A DNA stretch of 6,189 nt from an uncultured Collinsella sp. (GTDB lineage Bacteria; Actinomycetota; Coriobacteriia; Coriobacteriales; Coriobacteriaceae), in assembly GCA_900757235.1 (NCBI GenBank), contig CAAENB010000008.1, forward strand, positions 1 through 6,189, read 5' to 3'. Each line of letters starts with the position of its first letter. Within the stretch, counting starts at the first letter, position 1. The position numbers and the translations under genes are program-made. The notes beneath the pieces are model-generated. The model did not search any database, was not told the DNA's origin, and saw nothing but the letters and a program-made list of their open reading frames with translations. Positions 1-5,643 of the stretch are shown one piece after another.

Positions 1-1
1 C

Positions 2-166
2 ATGCCCAAGCCCGAACTCGATAATCCCTGGATTAAGCTCTCTGGTCTGCAGCCCGATGCCACGGGCTTCTTCAAGAACCCCTTTGCCAAGGACGATGAC
101 TCCAACACTGACGACGATACCAAAACCGGCATCGACGGCTCCATGGACGACTCGGATTCTAAATAG
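2..166 (+). CDS. C-terminal end of an unidentified protein (5' partial)
   Basis: An open frame runs from the left edge to a TAG at 164-166 and gives 54 visible residues. The first codon seen is an ATG at position 2, but no upstream sequence is available, so it may be an internal Met; I treat the gene as cut by the window edge. The visible part begins MPKPELDNPWIKLSGL, has a short stretch with two FF/PF aromatic turns (TGFFKNPFAK), and ends in a low-complexity tail of about 24 residues that is about half Asp, with Ser, Thr, Asn and a few Lys. Such a tail is probably disordered and solvent exposed. No family motif is recognisable and I do not assign a function. The gene is convergent with the small minus-strand gene, with 6 bases between the two stop codons. 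Codon use is GC-rich, which supports real coding. Confidence 0.6.
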   Translation: MPKPELDNPWIKLSGLQPDATGFFKNPFAKDDDSNTDDDTKTGIDGSMDDSDSK

Positions 167-172
167 GTCCTA

Positions 173-412
173 TTAACGTTTCTTGAAGTTGAAAATGACA
201 AGAAACGCGAGCAAAGCGATTGATAAGGGGCCGGCAACATAGAAAAAGAGAATGTCAATTGCGCGTAGAGTGTAATAAGCCTTATCGCCGGACATTACTG
301 CATACAACACGTAGCCAAATGCTGATTGGTTTGCGTACCAGCAGGTGAAAGCCAAAAGCGTTAAAAGTGCCGCTAACAGAAGTGCATTGAGGAAAAATCG
401 TTTGCTTTTCAT
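173..412 (-). CDS. small two-segment membrane protein, function unknown
   Basis: This is a 79-residue protein read on the minus strand, from the ATG at 412-410 to the TAA at 175-173. The start is well supported: GGAAGGAG (426-419) lies 6 bases before the ATG. The N-terminus is basic (KSKR), followed by a hydrophobic segment at about residues 6-27, a more polar middle (about 28-50, with aromatic residues and SGDK), a second hydrophobic segment at about 52-75, and a basic end (FKKR). By the positive-inside rule both ends should face the cytoplasm, giving a membrane hairpin. No enzymatic motif is visible and I do not recognise the family. The DNA is clearly AT-richer than the neighbouring genes and the gene stands alone on the opposite strand, which would suit a recently acquired or fast-evolving gene. 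A small toxin or phage-type protein is conceivable, but nothing in the sequence shows it. Confidence 0.72.
   Translation of the reverse strand: MKSKRFFLNALLLAALLTLLAFTCWYANQSAFGYVLYAVMSGDKAYYTLRAIDILFFYVAGPLSIALLAFLVIFNFKKR
177..207. repeat. 9-bp perfect inverted repeat at the convergent gene ends
   Basis: CGTTTCTTG (177-185) is mirrored exactly by CAAGAAACG (199-207) around a 13-base loop. It lies inside the last codons of the minus-strand small gene. Right beside it, AATAGG-T-CCTATT (162-174) forms a second short palindrome that spans both stop codons. Neither strand carries a U-tract after the stem, so this is not a canonical intrinsic terminator. It could still mark the 3' ends of the two convergent transcripts, or be chance. 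Confidence 0.35.
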
Positions 413-418
413 TGATCG

Positions 419-426
419 CTCCTTCC
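419..426 (-). promoter_or_regulatory. ribosome binding site of the small membrane protein gene
   Basis: On the minus strand this reads GGAAGGAG, with the AAGGAG core ending 6 bases before the ATG at 412-410. It is one of the strongest Shine-Dalgarno matches in the window and is the main reason to accept the short gene as real. Confidence 0.75.
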
Positions 427-434
427 GGGTGACT

Positions 435-467
435 CTTATATGTAATTCTACAGCAGCCCTTTTTCAA
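435..467 (-). promoter_or_regulatory. possible promoter region of the small membrane protein gene
   Basis: On the minus strand a TTGAAA (467-462) could serve as a -35 element. Downstream lie three overlapping AT-rich -10-like hexamers: TAGAAT (450-445), TACATA (444-439, 17 bases from TTGAAA) and TATAAG (440-435). Only TACATA has ideal spacing but it is a poor -10. TAGAAT and TATAAG match better but are spaced 11 and 21 bases from TTGAAA. The region is AT-rich and suitably placed, but the exact promoter is uncertain. Confidence 0.3.
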
Positions 468-504
468 AGGATCGCACAGTACTAAATAACGTGCACTTTC
501 GCTG

Positions 505-534
505 GAGGGTCGCTGTTTGGCGGCCCTCTTTTTT
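505..534 (+). terminator. intrinsic terminator upstream of alaS
   Basis: GAGGGTCGC (505-513) pairs with GCGGCCCTC (520-528) through nine consecutive pairs including one U-G wobble, around the 6-base loop TGTTTG, and is followed directly by six T residues (529-534). This is a textbook Rho-independent terminator reading on the + strand. An outer GTGCA/TGCAC match (491-495 with 534-538) could extend the fold. It separates alaS from upstream transcription. The nearest + strand gene to the left ends about 340 bases earlier, so what it terminates is not obvious. Confidence 0.8.
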
Positions 535-560
535 GCACAGGCGCGGTGGGATGGTAATAT
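533..560 (+). promoter_or_regulatory. likely promoter of alaS and the downstream operon
   Basis: TTGCAC (533-538) and TAATAT (555-560) are separated by 16 bases. The -10 is preceded by TGG (552-554), which forms an extended TGn element. This would start transcription near 567 and give a leader of about 40 bases before the alaS ATG. The -35 half overlaps the last T residues of the terminator. The hexamers are imperfect (3/6 and 4/6 matches), so this is a reasoned placement and not a certain one. Confidence 0.45.
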
Positions 561-575
561 CGTTACGTTTGAACT

Positions 576-590
576 GTTTCGATGTGAAAC
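576..590 (+). other. small inverted repeat in the alaS leader
   Basis: GTTTC (576-580) and GAAAC (586-590) form a perfect 5-bp stem around GATGT, ending one base before the alaS Shine-Dalgarno sequence. It is short and may be chance. If real, it could be a protein binding site or a small leader hairpin affecting translation start. Confidence 0.2.
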
Positions 591-591
591 C

Positions 592-597
592 GAGGAG
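592..597 (+). promoter_or_regulatory. alaS: ribosome binding site deciding the alaS start
   Basis: GAGGAG lies 9 bases before the ATG at 607. It rules out the longer in-frame reading from the TTG at 517, because that codon sits inside the loop of the terminator hairpin. It also favours 607 over the internal ATG at 628, which has no comparable site. Confidence 0.75.
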
Positions 598-606
598 ATT
601 CCCTCT

Positions 607-3264
607 ATGAGTGCTGACTACCCGTCAATGACTACGGCCGAGATTCGCTCTAAGTTCCTCAACTTCTTTGAGGAGCGCGGTCTTAAGCTCTATCCTTCTT
701 CGTCCCTCGTTCCCGACGATCCTTCGCTGCTGCTCGCCAACGCCGGCATGAACCAGTTTAAGGAGTACTACCAGGGTAAGAAGACCATGAAGGAGATCGG
801 CGCGATCTCCTGTCAGAAGTGCGTTCGCACCAACGACATCGACTGCATTGGCGAGGACGGCCGTCATCTGTCCTTCTTTGAGATGCTCGGCGACTTTTCC
901 TTTGGCGGCGTCTCCAAGCAGCAGGCCTGCACTTGGGCCTTTGAGCTCATCACCAAGGAGTTCATGCTGCCGCTCGACCGCCTGTACTTCACCGTCTTTA
1001 CCGAGGACGACGAGACCCATGACGTGTGGCGCTCCCTGGGCGTTGACGAGGATCACATCTCGCGTCTGGGCGAGGACGATAACTTCTGGGCCGCTGGCCC
1101 CACCGGTCCCTGCGGTCCGTGCTCCGAGATCTACTTTGACATGGGCGAAGAGGTCGGTTGCGGCAGCCCCGACTGCAAGCCTGGCTGCGACTGCGACCGC
1201 TTCCTTGAGTTCTGGAACCTCGTGTTTACCCAGTACGACCGCCAGGAGGACGGCTCCATGCCGGAGCTGCCGCACCGCAACCTCGATACGGGTATGGGTC
1301 TGGAGCGCATGGCCGCTATCATGCAGCACAAGACCGCTAACTACGACGGTGATCTGATGCAGCACCTCATCAAGCTCGGTGAGGAGATCAGCGGCAAGAC
1401 CTATGACGCCGACGATTACTCCGGCGCCAGTCGCTCCCTGCGCATCATCGCCGACCACTCCCGTGCCATCGACTTTATGATCTCGGATGGCATCCTTCCC
1501 GGTAACGAGGGACGCGAGTACGTTTTGCGCCGTCTGCTCCGTCGTGCCGTGTTCCACGGCCGCCTACTGGGCATCGAGGGCGCCTTCCTGACCAAGTTCA
1601 TCGACGAGGTCAACGCTCAGATGGGCGAGGCCTATCCCGAGCTGCTCAAGAACGTCGCGCTCGTTAAGGGCATCGTCGCCTCCGAGGAGGAGCGTTTCTC
1701 CACGACGCTCGACAACGGCCGCGTTTACCTGGACGAGGCCCTGGCCGCGCTCGCCGACGGCGCCGTTCTTCCGGGCGACGTTGCCTTTAAGCTTCACGAC
1801 ACCTTTGGTTTTCCCATTGACCTGACTGTCGAGATTGCCGGCGCTGCCGGTCACGACGTCGATATGGATGGCTTTACCGCTTGCATGGAGGACCAGAAGG
1901 CCCGCGCCCGCGCCAACGCCAAGGGCGATGCCTGGGGCAGCTTCAACGACGTTTGGGTCGAGCTTTCCGACAAGGTCGCCGCGACGGAGTTCGACGGCTA
2001 TGACAACGACGTTATCGATGGCGCCAAGGTTGTCGCCATCGTTCGCAACGGCGAGTCTGTCGAGTCCGCTGCCGCGGGCGAGGACGTCGAGGTCGTGCTC
2101 GACCGCACCCCGTTCTACGCCGAGATGGGTGGCCAGCAGGGCGATGCCGGCGAGCTTTCCGCCGAGGGCGTTGCGCTGACCGTTTCCGATACCAAGAACC
2201 ACAACGGCCTGTATGCTCACGTCGCCCACGTTGCCGAGGGCACGTTGACCGTCGGTGCCACCGTTACCGCCGCGCTCGACGCCGAGCGCCGTGGTTTCCT
2301 GCGCCGCAACCACACCGCCACCCACCTGCTCGACGCTGCGCTTAAGCAGGTCCTGGGCGAGCATGTCTCCCAGGCCGGCTCGCTGGTGACGCCCGAGCAC
2401 CTGCGCTTTGACTTCACGCACTTCGAGGCCCTGTCCTCCGAGCAGCTCAAGGCTGTCGAGGACCTGGTCAACCAGCAGATCTTCGCCTCCAAGCCGGTCG
2501 TGACCCGCGTCATGGGCATCGACGAGGCCAAGGCCGCCGGTGCTGTCGCCCTGTTTGGCGAGAAGTATGGCGACGTCGTCCGCGTTGTCTCCGTGGGCGC
2601 CGAGGACCAGCCGTTCTCCCGTGAGCTCTGCGGTGGCACCCATGCTGCCAACACCGCCGAGATCGGCCTGTTCAAGATCATTTCCGAGTCCTCTACGGGC
2701 TCCAACGTCCGCCGTATTGAGGCCGTGACCTCTAAGGGTGCTCTCGACTATATGGCCGACCGTCTGGCGCTCGTCGACGCCGCCGCTACTGCGCTCAAGT
2801 GCCGCGTGGATGAGGTTCCCGCCCGCGTGGAGAACCTGCAGGCCGAGCTGCGCGAGACTTCCAACAAGCTCAAAAAGGCTCTGACCGGTGGTTCCTCCGA
2901 CGCCATTTCCAGCGCCATCGAGGGTGCTGTCGAGCTCGGTGGCTACAAGCTCGTCGTTGCTGAGCTCCAGGGCCTTGAGGCTGCCGACCTGCGCAACGTA
3001 TGGGATACCGTGCACCAGAAGGTCGCCGGCCCTGTCGCTTGTGTCGTCGCCAGCGTGACTGAGAAGGGCACTCCGGCCCTGCTCGCTGCCGGCTCCGATG
3101 ACGCCGTGAAGGCCGGGTTCCACGCCGGCAATGTGATCAAGCAGATCGCGGGTCTGGTCGACGGTCGCGGTGGTGGCCGTCCCAACATGGCCCAGGCCGG
3201 TGGCAAGAATGCTGCCGGCATCGCCGATGCCCTCGCGGCTGCCAAGACCGCGCTCGGCGCCTAA
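607..3264 (+). CDS. alaS: alanine--tRNA ligase (AlaRS)
   Basis: This is an 885-residue class II aminoacyl-tRNA synthetase that activates alanine with ATP and charges tRNA-Ala in the cytoplasm; E. coli AlaRS is of similar length (876). Domains run in the normal order. The catalytic core has motif 2 at about 74-100 (RTNDIDCIGEDGRH, then FFEMLGDFSFG) and motif 3 DTGMGLERM at 227-235. The editing domain, which clears mischarged Ser/Gly-tRNA, carries the zinc-site residues H569 and H573 (HTATH) and C675 and H679 (CGGTH). A DHHA1/C-Ala domain ends the protein, with GGGRPNMAQAGG at 855-866. A cysteine cluster at 185-196 (CGSPDCKPGCDC) sits in the catalytic domain; similar clusters occur in other bacterial AlaRS and probably bind a second metal. 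The start at 607 is chosen from GAGGAG 9 bases upstream. The gene appears complete and intact, and leads an operon with ruvX 17 bases downstream. Confidence 0.98.
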   Translation: MSADYPSMTTAEIRSKFLNFFEERGLKLYPSSSLVPDDPSLLLANAGMNQFKEYYQGKKTMKEIGAISCQKCVRTNDIDCIGEDGRHLSFFEMLGDFSFGGVSKQQACTWAFELITKEFMLPLDRLYFTVFTEDDETHDVWRSLGVDEDHISRLGEDDNFWAAGPTGPCGPCSEIYFDMGEEVGCGSPDCKPGCDCDRFLEFWNLVFTQYDRQEDGSMPELPHRNLDTGMGLERMAAIMQHKTANYDGDLMQHLIKLGEEISGKTYDADDYSGASRSLRIIADHSRAIDFMISDGILPGNEGREYVLRRLLRRAVFHGRLLGIEGAFLTKFIDEVNAQMGEAYPELLKNVALVKGIVASEEERFSTTLDNGRVYLDEALAALADGAVLPGDVAFKLHDTFGFPIDLTVEIAGAAGHDVDMDGFTACMEDQKARARANAKGDAWGSFNDVWVELSDKVAATEFDGYDNDVIDGAKVVAIVRNGESVESAAAGEDVEVVLDRTPFYAEMGGQQGDAGELSAEGVALTVSDTKNHNGLYAHVAHVAEGTLTVGATVTAALDAERRGFLRRNHTATHLLDAALKQVLGEHVSQAGSLVTPEHLRFDFTHFEALSSEQLKAVEDLVNQQIFASKPVVTRVMGIDEAKAAGAVALFGEKYGDVVRVVSVGAEDQPFSRELCGGTHAANTAEIGLFKIISESSTGSNVRRIEAVTSKGALDYMADRLALVDAAATALKCRVDEVPARVENLQAELRETSNKLKKALTGGSSDAISSAIEGAVELGGYKLVVAELQGLEAADLRNVWDTVHQKVAGPVACVVASVTEKGTPALLAAGSDDAVKAGFHAGNVIKQIAGLVDGRGGGRPNMAQAGGKNAAGIADALAAAKTALGA

Positions 3265-3281
3265 GAATCTAAGAAGTCACT

Positions 3282-3710
3282 GTGGTCGCGCTTGCGCTGG
3301 ACATAGGGGAGACTAGGATCGGCATCGCCGTCTCGAGCCGTGATGGCATGATGGCGATGCCCGTCAAGGTGCTCCCGGCCGCCGAGGTCACCGGTATGGC
3401 CAAGACGTTCCGCTACCTGGTCGAGGACTATGAGCCCGACATCCTGGTAAGCGGACGCCCCTTGACCATGGCCGGTGAGCCCGGCCCCCAGGCCGAGCGC
3501 GTTGCCGCCGTGGCGCAAAAGATTGCCGACGAGCTCGATCTTCCGCTGGAGTTTGAGGACGAACGTCTGTCTTCTCAAGAGGCCAAGCGTATCCTGCGCG
3601 AGCAGGGCCTCAACGAAAAGCAGATGAGGGGCAAGATCGACATGATTGCCGCCAGCCTTTTTTTGCAGACGTGGCTCGATCGTAAAAACGAGGAGGTTTC
3701 GCATGCCTAG
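3282..3710 (+). CDS. ruvX: Holliday junction resolvase-like protein RuvX (YqgF family)
   Basis: This is a 142-residue RNase H-fold protein, the usual size for the family. YqgF/RuvX proteins are described as putative Holliday junction resolvases and, in E. coli, as needed for processing 16S rRNA 5' ends, so the in vivo substrate is not settled. Visible motifs are ALDIGETRIGIAVSS at 5-19 with the expected catalytic D7, the SGRPLTMAG loop at 57-65, DERLSSQEA at 93-101, and the C-terminal acidic residue D120 in KIDMIAASLFLQTWLD. All three acidic positions expected of an active fold are present. The start is a GTG; only a weak purine stretch (AAGAAG, 3271-3276) precedes it, so translation probably depends partly on ribosomes finishing alaS 17 bases earlier. 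The 3' end overlaps the mltG start by 8 bases. The alaS-ruvX-mltG order is common in Gram-positive bacteria. Confidence 0.93.
   Translation: MVALALDIGETRIGIAVSSRDGMMAMPVKVLPAAEVTGMAKTFRYLVEDYEPDILVSGRPLTMAGEPGPQAERVAAVAQKIADELDLPLEFEDERLSSQEAKRILREQGLNEKQMRGKIDMIAASLFLQTWLDRKNEEVSHA
3691..3696 (+). promoter_or_regulatory. mltG: ribosome binding site deciding the mltG start
   Basis: A perfect AGGAGG lies 6 bases before the ATG at 3703, inside the last codons of ruvX. It fixes the mltG start at 3703. The frame is open further upstream, from an ATG at 3646, but that would add 19 residues encoded within ruvX and has no ribosome binding site. Confidence 0.85.
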
Positions 3711-5136
3711 TGCTTCCGATCCGCGCCAGCCGAATCGTACACGTCGGCCGGCGTCGCGCCCTGCCCAGCCTAGCCAGCGTCCGGCACAGCCGACGCAGCG
3801 CGCAGCTCAGCCTGCCGCGCGCCCGGTGCAGTCCTTCTCTCGTTCGGCCCAACCTGTTCAACGGACGGGTCAGCAGCCTTCTGCTCGTTCGGTTCAGCAT
3901 CCGGCTTCTCACGCGGCTCAGCAGCCCACTGCTCGTACGGCCCAGCCTGCAGGCGGTACCCGCTTTAAACAGCAGGCACCTACCCAGCGAACGCAGGCCC
4001 CCCAATCGCATTCGCATCACGCTCGCGGTTCGCATGGCGTTGCTCCTGCGACCCGCTCGAGCTACAACACGCACGCCCGCCGTGGTGCCCAGAAGAAAAG
4101 CTCCTCGGTGCCCATTATTATCGGTGGCGTCGTCGCCGTGCTTGCGCTTGTCGCGATCGTTTTCTTTGTCGTGCCAGCCGTCAAAGGCTTCTTTGCCGGT
4201 GAGGATGCGAAAGTCGTTGCAGGCCAGCAGGTTACTATCACGATTCCCGATGGTGCCTCGGGTGACAGCATCGCTTCGATTCTCTCCGAGAACCATATCG
4301 TCGAGAATCCCAAGGATTACTATGCGGCGGTGAAAAAGCTCAACGCCGATATGTCGCTTAAGCCTGGCACCTATTCGTTTACCACGCTCATGGATGCGAC
4401 CAAGGTTGTTCAGCAGCTCATGGAAGGCCCCAACGCGGGCTCCAATGCGCTGACTATCCCTGAGGGCCTGACGGTCGATCAAGTCGCGGACCGTGTTGCC
4501 CAGGCCTACGACAGCATCTCTAGGGAAGACTTCCTCAACCAGGCCAAGGCCTCCAACTACGTGGACGACTATAGCTTCCTTAAGGGCGCCGCCAACGACT
4601 CGCTCGAGGGTTTCTTATTCCCCAAGACCTATTCGTTGGGCGATTCGCCGACGGCCGATGACGTGATTCGCGCCATGCTCGATCAGTTTAAGACCGAGTA
4701 CAAGTCGCTCGACTTTGCGAGCTGCGAAGCCAAGATCAAGGAACGTTACGATGTGGAGATGTCCGACTACGACATCGTCAACTTGGCCTCTATCGTTGAG
4801 CGCGAGGGCCTCAACGCCGATCAACGTGCGCACGTGGCCTCGGTCTTCTACAACCGCCTTGCCGGCAAGCTCGACGGTTTGCGCTATCTTAACAGCGATG
4901 CGACCATGATGTATGTCACCGGTGGCGAGGTTACCGCCGACGACCTGCAGAGCGATAGTCCGTATAACACTTATAAGCACGAGGGTCTGCCACCCACGCC
5001 CATCTGCTCTCCGTCGCTCGAGGCACTCAAGGCCACACTTGAGCCGACCGACTCCGATGACCTGTATTTCTACATTACGCAGGACGAGGAGTACTTCTCG
5101 CAAACCTACGAAGAGCATCAACAGTCTTGGAATTAG
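3703..5136 (+). CDS. mltG: endolytic murein transglycosylase MltG with a long cytoplasmic repeat tail
   Basis: This is a 477-residue single-pass membrane enzyme that cuts glycan strands of nascent peptidoglycan outside the membrane, releasing 1,6-anhydro ends and limiting strand length. Residues 1-135 form a low-complexity tail rich in Gln, Pro, Ala and Arg, with only one acidic residue (D6) in the first 135 and a His-rich patch at 101-111. One membrane helix follows at about 136-160 (PIIIGGVVAVLALVAIVFF). The outside part starts with a LysM-like region (about 175-260) and continues into the YceG/MltG catalytic domain. The catalytic glutamate is E366 in LASIVEREG. Further family motifs are LEGFLFPKTY (301-310), the SDATMMY region (398-404), SPYNTYKHEGLPPTPIC (419-435) and DDLYFYITQ near the end. 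E. coli MltG is about 340 residues; the excess here is mostly the N-terminal tail, and such tails are common in actinobacterial MltG. The gene overlaps ruvX by 8 bases. Confidence 0.95.
   Translation: MPSASDPRQPNRTRRPASRPAQPSQRPAQPTQRAAQPAARPVQSFSRSAQPVQRTGQQPSARSVQHPASHAAQQPTARTAQPAGGTRFKQQAPTQRTQAPQSHSHHARGSHGVAPATRSSYNTHARRGAQKKSSSVPIIIGGVVAVLALVAIVFFVVPAVKGFFAGEDAKVVAGQQVTITIPDGASGDSIASILSENHIVENPKDYYAAVKKLNADMSLKPGTYSFTTLMDATKVVQQLMEGPNAGSNALTIPEGLTVDQVADRVAQAYDSISREDFLNQAKASNYVDDYSFLKGAANDSLEGFLFPKTYSLGDSPTADDVIRAMLDQFKTEYKSLDFASCEAKIKERYDVEMSDYDIVNLASIVEREGLNADQRAHVASVFYNRLAGKLDGLRYLNSDATMMYVTGGEVTADDLQSDSPYNTYKHEGLPPTPICSPSLEALKATLEPTDSDDLYFYITQDEEYFSQTYEEHQQSWN
3757..3957 (+). repeat. 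nine-unit 21/24-bp tandem repeat encoding R-x-x-Q units in MltG
   Basis: Residues 19-85 of MltG divide into nine consecutive units. Five units of 7 residues start at R19, R26, R33, R40 and R47; four units of 8 residues start at R54, R62, H70 and R78. Position 1 is Arg in eight units and His in one, position 4 is Gln in all nine, and position 3 is Ala, Gly or Val. The typical unit is RPAQPxQ. At DNA level the units differ in most synonymous positions (CGC, CGT and CGG for Arg; CAG or CAA for Gln), so the array is old and kept at protein level, or diverged, and is not a fresh slippage product. Confidence 0.75.
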
Positions 5137-5137
5137 C

Positions 5138-5635
5138 ATGAGGATTTTTAGCCCCAAACGATACGTTGCCTCGGTCGATCGCATCGACCTTAATACCCTG
5201 TGGGCCGACGGCAAACGCGCCATTCTGCTCGATCGCGATAACACCCTGGTGCCGCGCGACACCGAGCAGGTTCCCGCCGCGGTTTCCGCCTGGCTCGATG
5301 CCGCCCGCGCCAAAGGCTTTAAGCTGTGCATGGTGTCCAACAACTGGCATCGCGACCAGGTCATGAGCTCTGCACGCGAGCTGGGACTCGAGGCCATCAG
5401 CCACGCCATGAAGCCGGCGCCGTTTGCCCTGAAGGCGGGTCTTAAGCGTCTGGGCGCCACGGCCGACGAGGCCGTGCTGATCGGCGATCAGCTTTACACG
5501 GACGTGTGGAGCGGTAACTTTGCAGGCGTTGACACTATTCTGGTCAAGCCGCAGGCAACCCAGGACCTGTGGTACACGCAGATCTTCCGTATCTTTGAGC
5601 GCCGGGCCCTGCGCGACCTTCCCTGCGAGGAATAG
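5138..5635 (+). CDS. yqeG: YqeG-family HAD (subfamily IIIA) phosphatase
   Basis: This is a 165-residue cytoplasmic protein of the haloacid dehalogenase superfamily; B. subtilis YqeG is of similar size (about 172). Motif I is ILLDRDNTLVP at 29-39, with nucleophile D32 and general acid/base D34. Motif II is MVSNN (65-69, S67). The motif III lysine is K92 in MKPAP. Motif IV is GDQLYTDVWSGN (116-127) with D117 and D122. There is little room for a cap domain, which fits type IIIA. YqeG proteins are annotated as phosphatases, but I know of no well-established physiological substrate. The ATG lies one base after the mltG stop and has no good Shine-Dalgarno sequence, so translation is probably coupled to mltG. 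In Firmicutes yqeG often neighbours aroE; here it sits directly before aroK, in the place where aroE often lies in other actinobacteria. Family assignment is firm; substrate is unknown. Confidence 0.88.
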   Translation: MRIFSPKRYVASVDRIDLNTLWADGKRAILLDRDNTLVPRDTEQVPAAVSAWLDAARAKGFKLCMVSNNWHRDQVMSSARELGLEAISHAMKPAPFALKAGLKRLGATADEAVLIGDQLYTDVWSGNFAGVDTILVKPQATQDLWYTQIFRIFERRALRDLPCEE

Positions 5636-5643
5636 GTTTCGCC

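Noticed and set aside
517..606. 30-residue N-terminal extension of AlaRS from a TTG at 517
   Set aside because: The TTG lies in the loop of the intrinsic terminator and upstream of the proposed promoter -10; the ATG at 607 has a proper ribosome site and gives the expected AlaRS N-terminus.
505..606. T-box or amino-acid riboswitch controlling alaS
   Set aside because: The leader after the proposed promoter is only about 40 bases and no T-box sequence or specifier stem is visible; the hairpin precedes the promoter and reads as an ordinary terminator.
625..1557. 310-codon minus-strand open frame antisense to the 5' part of alaS
   Set aside because: Same shadow effect; no ribosome site or recognisable domain, while the opposite strand encodes the AlaRS catalytic core.
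1564..3123. Long minus-strand open frame (519 codons) antisense to alaS
   Set aside because: It is a shadow of a GC-rich gene with strong third-position bias; its translation is Gly/Leu/Val/Asp-rich without motifs and it lies inside a fully convincing alaS.
3646..3702. Longer MltG start at the ATG at 3646
   Set aside because: It would overlap ruvX by 65 bases, lacks a ribosome site, and places a Cys/Arg-containing leader before the tail; 3703 has an ideal site.
3710..4333. 207-codon + strand frame overlapping the 5' part of mltG in another frame
   Set aside because: It is a by-product of the low-complexity repeat region; the mltG frame has AGGAGG, a membrane helix and the catalytic motifs.
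3610..4482. 290-codon minus-strand frame antisense to the 5' part of mltG
   Set aside because: Its Arg/Leu-rich translation results from the repetitive codons of the MltG tail on the other strand; no independent support.
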